Assembly (NCBI GenBank): GCA_030068145.1
Contig: JAPJBO010000099.1
Location: 186,001 to 250,000, forward strand
Length of the DNA: 64,000 nt
From: Diplonema papillatum
Lineage: Eukaryota; Euglenozoa; Diplonemea; Diplonemida; Diplonemidae
Direction of reading: 5' to 3'
Both the position numbers and the translations under genes were made by a program. Shown here in pieces: positions 60,096 to 64,000 of the stretch (position 1 is its first letter; every line of letters begins with the position of its first letter). The notes under the pieces are model-generated. The model worked only from the letters and a program-made list of their open reading frames with translations, did not search any database and had not been told where the DNA came from.

Positions 60096-61320
60096 ATGCC
60101 AGCCGCCGATGTGAACGCCCTCTATCCAGAGGCGCCCGCGGTGGATACCGCGGAGACAGTCCACATCAGCGCTTTAGCTCTCCTCAAGGTATGCCGGTAC
60201 TGGTAGTTGTGCGTTGCTGCTTTGCATAATGTCTGGGCGAGAAACCCCCACGAAAGGAAGAGAGGGACATTTCAGCGAGGACCAGCATCAATTGATCAAT
60301 GTTTTGGCTAAAAATATGAAGCAGCAACAAAAAGGGGAGGAGAGTGGGTTCTTCTGGATTGGCAGGTTTTCCAATCCCCGCGATTTCTCGAAATCGCGGC
60401 GAAGGAGTCCGTGGCCAGAATCTTCTTTTTACACCCACACTGGAATCTGTGGGTGACTGTTTGGTGAAATGGTTCGAGCCGGATAGTTGCAGAATCCGGT
60501 ACCCAGTACTGCGCCCCCATAACTTTCCCACAGTGTGCCACCACTCTAGAATAGCCGCAACATTTTCCCACAATACATTGTGGCTATCCTGACCACATTG
60601 TGGGAAAGTTGTGGGAATGCACGTGCAAGGCACCATACTTGGCCAAACCCCTATTTCCCTCCCTTTTGACATCTAATTCGGTCTTTTGTTTGCGTGGCAA
60701 GAGCAGTCTGACGACCCTTCTTTGGCTTGCAAGCGGCAAGCGCCCCCCAGGGCAAAACGCTTGGGCACACCCGTGTACCTGTCTCGTCCGGTATCAAACG
60801 ACACTACCGCAGATGTTGAAGCACGCACGTGCCGGTGTTCCTATGGAGGTCATGGGGCTCATGCTGGGAGAGTACGTTGACGACTACACAGTGCGCGTTA
60901 TTGACGTGTATTCGATGCCGCAATCGGGGAACTCGGTGTCCGTGGAAGCCGTTGACCCAGTGTTCCAACAAAAGATGCTTGAAATGCTCGGCCAGGTCGG
61001 CCGGACCGAAAACTGCGTCGGCTGGTACCACTCTCACCCTGGGTTCGGCTGCTGGCTGTCGAGCGTCGACGTGTCGACGGCGCAATCGTTTGAGAACAGC
61101 ACCCCGCAGCAGAGGGGTGTCTCCGTCGTCGTGGACCCGATTCAGTCCGTCACCGGGAAGGCATGCTTTTATTTTTAACCAAACATGAAATGTTGGAAGA
61201 AATGAGAAGCTCGTCGCCGCAAACCGCTGCGTTTTCACTTGCGTCCTGAATCCAGCTTTACGTAACGATACTTAACGTAATGATCAGGCACTGCGTTCAA
61301 CGACAACAACTCTCTCTTCA

Positions 61321-61365
<45 letters not shown>

Positions 61366-63493
61366 TAGTTTTGTATCAGCCGCGGTTGTGCGAGTGACGA
61401 GCTCTTATTTCTTGTCGTTTATGGTGCCAAGTGCGCGTGCCATTGATTTCTTGAAAGTGTGCACATACTTGTAGGGACCAGACCTCTTGAGGTTGTGCTT
61501 CCACTATTGCGGGAATCGAAGAACCTAGCCTAACCTGTAGCAGGACCCATCCCCTCCTTCGTAGGAAATGCGAAGAGTAAAAACACCCCCCGTGTTGTAT
61601 CAAGAGCTGCGACTCAACACTGTACGAGGGTCCCAAAGGATATCACCTTCCCCCCCTTTCTTTTTTTGTATAAGCACCTGCGTTGTAGGAAATGCTTGAG
61701 GAGACTGCCAGTTGCGATAGATCAAAGGAGGTAAATGTGCTGTAGCCCACACGAAACACAGGTAAATCTAGGGTTTAATGGCGGGCATAAGCGTTCAACT
61801 AAAAAGACCCACTTTGTAGTTGTATTGCTTTCTCCCCCTCAAGCCTCCTTCGAAATGAGCACAAGGCAGTCCCTCGAGTATTTTGGAACAGCAACTTGAA
61901 CGACAACCTGCGGGGGGGGGGGGGGGGGGGGGGTGTGACGCAAGTTTGAAGATAGAAGATAGAATGTTGTGCGTTTTCAAGGAGCAGGTGCTTTTTTAGT
62001 ATAAGCACCTGCTTTGTAGGAAATACTTGATGCCGTGACACCTATGATCAAAGTAAGTAGGAAAGGAGAAAGGGTGAGGTGTGTGTGCGAAGGACCTGTT
62101 TTGTATCTTTACATGGCAGACTCCAACGCTGCCAACATTCTTTTTTGTACTGACATGTCCACGGCGTGGGGATGTTGTCTTGTGTGTGTAATGTGTTCGT
62201 GGTGTTCGTCGCAGGAGTCTTTTTTGGCTGGCCAAAGAGAGTAAAAGAGTGAAAGAGTACGTACAGCAGTGAGTAGAGAAGAGTACGAGCGTAAAATATT
62301 GTGGTAACACAGACTACCTGCCACGCGACTTTTCCGCACGTTCGTTGCGCACTGGAGGGCTACTTTTCTCGCACAGTAGCCTACTTTTCTCGCACAGTAG
62401 CCTACTTTTCTCGCACAGTAGCCATTTTTGTGATTTCCATGCAAACAAGGGAGAAAGCAAGGGTGAAAGCAGGTTGTAAAGTAGACATCCATTGAAATCT
62501 GACGGGCACAGCCTCGGATTGAAAGCAAATAACGAAAATGTGTGCCAGTAGGGCAGGCATTGAAAATGACGAAGCGAAGGCAGAAAGGCAAGGTGTGATA
62601 TGTGCTCAGAGAGCAGCGAACTTAGTCGGAGTTAGAGCCCGGGGCCTCGGAATCCGCATCGCTAGCAGGCAAATGAACCTTCATGTCCTGAGTTGGCATT
62701 TTGTGGGGCCCCGAAGGAAACATTTGACTGCCTTCCGACAGTGATGTTGTAAACAACGCTTGGTTGGGCCATCACCGGTACTTGGCATGCGTAGCGGGCT
62801 TCATGGCATCCAGCGACAGCCCCTACCCTCCCTGCGTTCGTGCGTAACTCGCGTGCGGAAAAGTCGCGTGGTGCGGTGGAAAAACTATCTCATTCACTCG
62901 AGAAAGTAGTTTTCTTTCACTCGTAGTTTTCCAGTGTGCCACTCGTGGCCTACGAAACTACTTTTCTCTCGAGAATAAATAGCTATTTCCCTTTTCCATA
63001 TCCCTCAAAACCAGCATCAATAACAACGACCCCGCAGGTTGTCTTGTCGGCATTCCGAACCATTAGCACGACGCAGTCCATGATGGGCATCGAGCCCAGG
63101 CAGACCACGTCGAATATCGGGTGGCTTGAAAAGCCCAGTCCCCAAGCAATGATGCGAGGACTGAACCGGAACTACTACCAGCTGCCCTGCGCCTACAGAA
63201 AGAACGAGGCGGAAGTCCGGATGCTGCTTAAAGTGTACACGAAAGGATGGGAAAACGGGCTGCAGATGAGCCCGCCGGAGCAGGTGAAGAAGGAGAACCT
63301 TCAGACGGTCTCGACCATGAAGCGGCTGTGCCAGGAATACGAGAAGATGATCACCTCCGGAATGGACGCGGACGAAGTGGCCAACGTCGGCAAGCTCAAC
63401 GCGAAGCACCACATCACCGCCGAGATCGAAAACGTCATGAACCGCAACGTGACCCAAGTGCTCACCACAATGCTCGACTGCGTCGTCTTCTAA
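60096..63493 (+). CDS. RPN11: 26S proteasome lid deubiquitinase RPN11/PSMD14 (3 exons)
   Basis: Exons 60096-60188, 60813-61160, 63038-63493 give 298 residues (human about 310). Exon 1 encodes the start through [10 protein letters not shown], exon 2 [20 protein letters not shown] onward, exon 3 [20 protein letters not shown] to the conserved end [10 protein letters not shown]. The JAMM zinc-protease motif is intact: Glu of [20 protein letters not shown], then VVDPIQSV. It removes ubiquitin chains from proteasome substrates in the 19S lid. Intron 1 is GT-AG, phase 0. Intron 2 (61161-63037, 1877 bp) must start GCATGC after GGGAAG, a GC-AG intron, to keep the VTGK/VVLSAFR continuity. Introns carry several repeats and an MITE-like inverted pair. 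Start GCAACATGCC. Confidence 0.95.
61320..61366. repeat. CAT/ATC microsatellite
   Basis: About 15 tandem CAT triplets in RPN11 intron 2. Confidence 0.95.
61665..61883 (+). repeat. Dispersed repeat in RPN11 intron 2
   Basis: Nearly full copy of the 20316-type family. A 5' stub of the same family follows at 61998-62031, after a run of about 21 G at 61912-61933. Confidence 0.8.
62321..62871. mobile_element. MITE-like insertion in RPN11 intron 2
   Basis: Perfect 20-bp inverted ends CCACGCGACTTTTCCGCACG (62321-62340 and inverted 62852-62871), with weaker similarity continuing inward. Just inside the left end is a 21-bp repeat in three copies (TACTTTTCTCGCACAGTAGCC, 62350-62424). No coding capacity is recognised. 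Confidence 0.55.
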
Positions 63494-63693
63494 CCTCCTA
63501 AGGCGGTGCACCAGTGCCGGCTTGCAACGGCACGCGCTGTGTCCTCGTCCTCTGCTTGTCTGGCAAGCCCTCCCTATTTATTTTGTCGTATTTCTGCTTG
63601 TTTCTTCCGCGCGCACGCTTTTCGTGTGCGGAAGGTGGTGGTCACAAACAGAGGCACCTCTGTACTAGAGCTAGCATTGCGAAGACGAGGCAA

Positions 63694-63757
63694 ATGGCTG
63701 CGGACCGCGGCCAAATGCTCGCCAAGGCGAACAGGGAACAACTGGCCGAACTCCAGG
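63694..63757 (+). CDS. Possible first exon of the next gene
   Basis: ATG in the context GGCAAATGGCT, like the other starts here, encoding MAADRGQMLAKANREQLAEL plus Q, then CCAGG followed by GTTAGA as a possible 5' splice site (phase 1). The helical, charged sequence is gene-like, but no family is recognised and the rest would lie beyond 63.8 kb or outside the window. Confidence 0.3.
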
Positions 63758-63846
63758 GTTAGACGTATCCTTGATCGTCACCGTAAGTGGAAGCTGCACA
63801 TCGGACAACTTGCGTCAGCGCTTGATACATCCCGCGTCCAGTCCTA

Positions 63847-63995
63847 GATGAATCGATACCGTTCGTGGGATCCGATGTGCGATCAGTCTTACATCTTAAG
63901 TCAGCTCTCGGTTCATCCGCGTCGGCAGTCCTGTTGTCAAGATGAACCGACACCCTCTGTGTGGGTTCTGATGAGCGATCATTCGGACATCACAG
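63847..63995 (+). repeat. About 95-bp tandem duplication at window edge
   Basis: Two diverged copies sharing GATGAATCGATACC-like and GATGTGCGATCA-like blocks. Cut by the window end. Confidence 0.5.
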
Positions 63996-64000
63996 GTCAG

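Overview
This window is nuclear DNA of a unicellular eukaryote. The conserved genes are split by GT-AG introns (one is GC-AG) and encode eukaryote-only machinery: proteasome lid RPN11, TIM22, the TRM82/WDR4 tRNA-methyltransferase subunit, and a SAC3/GANP-domain protein. Exons are GC-rich. Introns and intergenic DNA are full of interspersed and tandem repeats. A truncated SSU rRNA copy at 18.6 kb carries wording such as TTGTTTCAAGGA and GTCTCAG, which resembles Euglenozoa. All host genes lie on the + strand, as in a directional gene cluster. A euglenozoan, perhaps a diplonemid, is therefore my best guess, at low to moderate confidence.

Layout. 0-5 kb: repeats, a relict palindromic transposon end, a tRNA-like sequence, and a coiled-coil/CCCH-finger gene whose 3' part is duplicated downstream. 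6.8-12.3 kb: three-exon LENG8/THP3-like gene. 13.5 kb: degenerate LSU rRNA fragment (minus). 14.6-18.0 kb: 55-bp tandem array, then a three-exon flavocytochrome b2-type 2-hydroxyacid dehydrogenase ending in a PTS1-like SRL. 18.6 kb: SSU rRNA fragment. 19.7-22.3 kb: TRM82/WDR4. 24.2-27.2 kb: FolB-FolK fusion with an unrecognised C-terminal domain where DHPS would be expected, followed by three decaying tandem copies of its 3' end. 31.4-45.5 kb: two almost identical non-LTR retrotransposons (minus) at one target site. ORF2 is OTU protease-APE endonuclease-RT-RNase H; only the right copy keeps ORF1. 45.8-46.3 kb: 16-bp satellite. 46.5 kb: small membrane-protein gene. 49.3-56.1 kb: a cluster of elements with inverted repeats and palindromic ends, including a 4.3-kb two-gene DNA transposon with perfect 17-bp terminal inverted repeats. 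56.8-57.6 kb: TIM22. 60.1-63.5 kb: RPN11. 63.7 kb: possible first exon of another gene.

How the genes relate: the host genes are unrelated housekeeping functions (proteolysis, mitochondrial import, tRNA modification, folate, 2-hydroxyacid oxidation, RNA export/processing) and do not form a pathway. The most novel content is the mobile-element biology: the 51.8-56.1 kb transposon with its relatives, and the retrotransposon pair. Exon boundaries were inferred by me from reading frame, splice-site sequence and family alignment from memory; no search was run.
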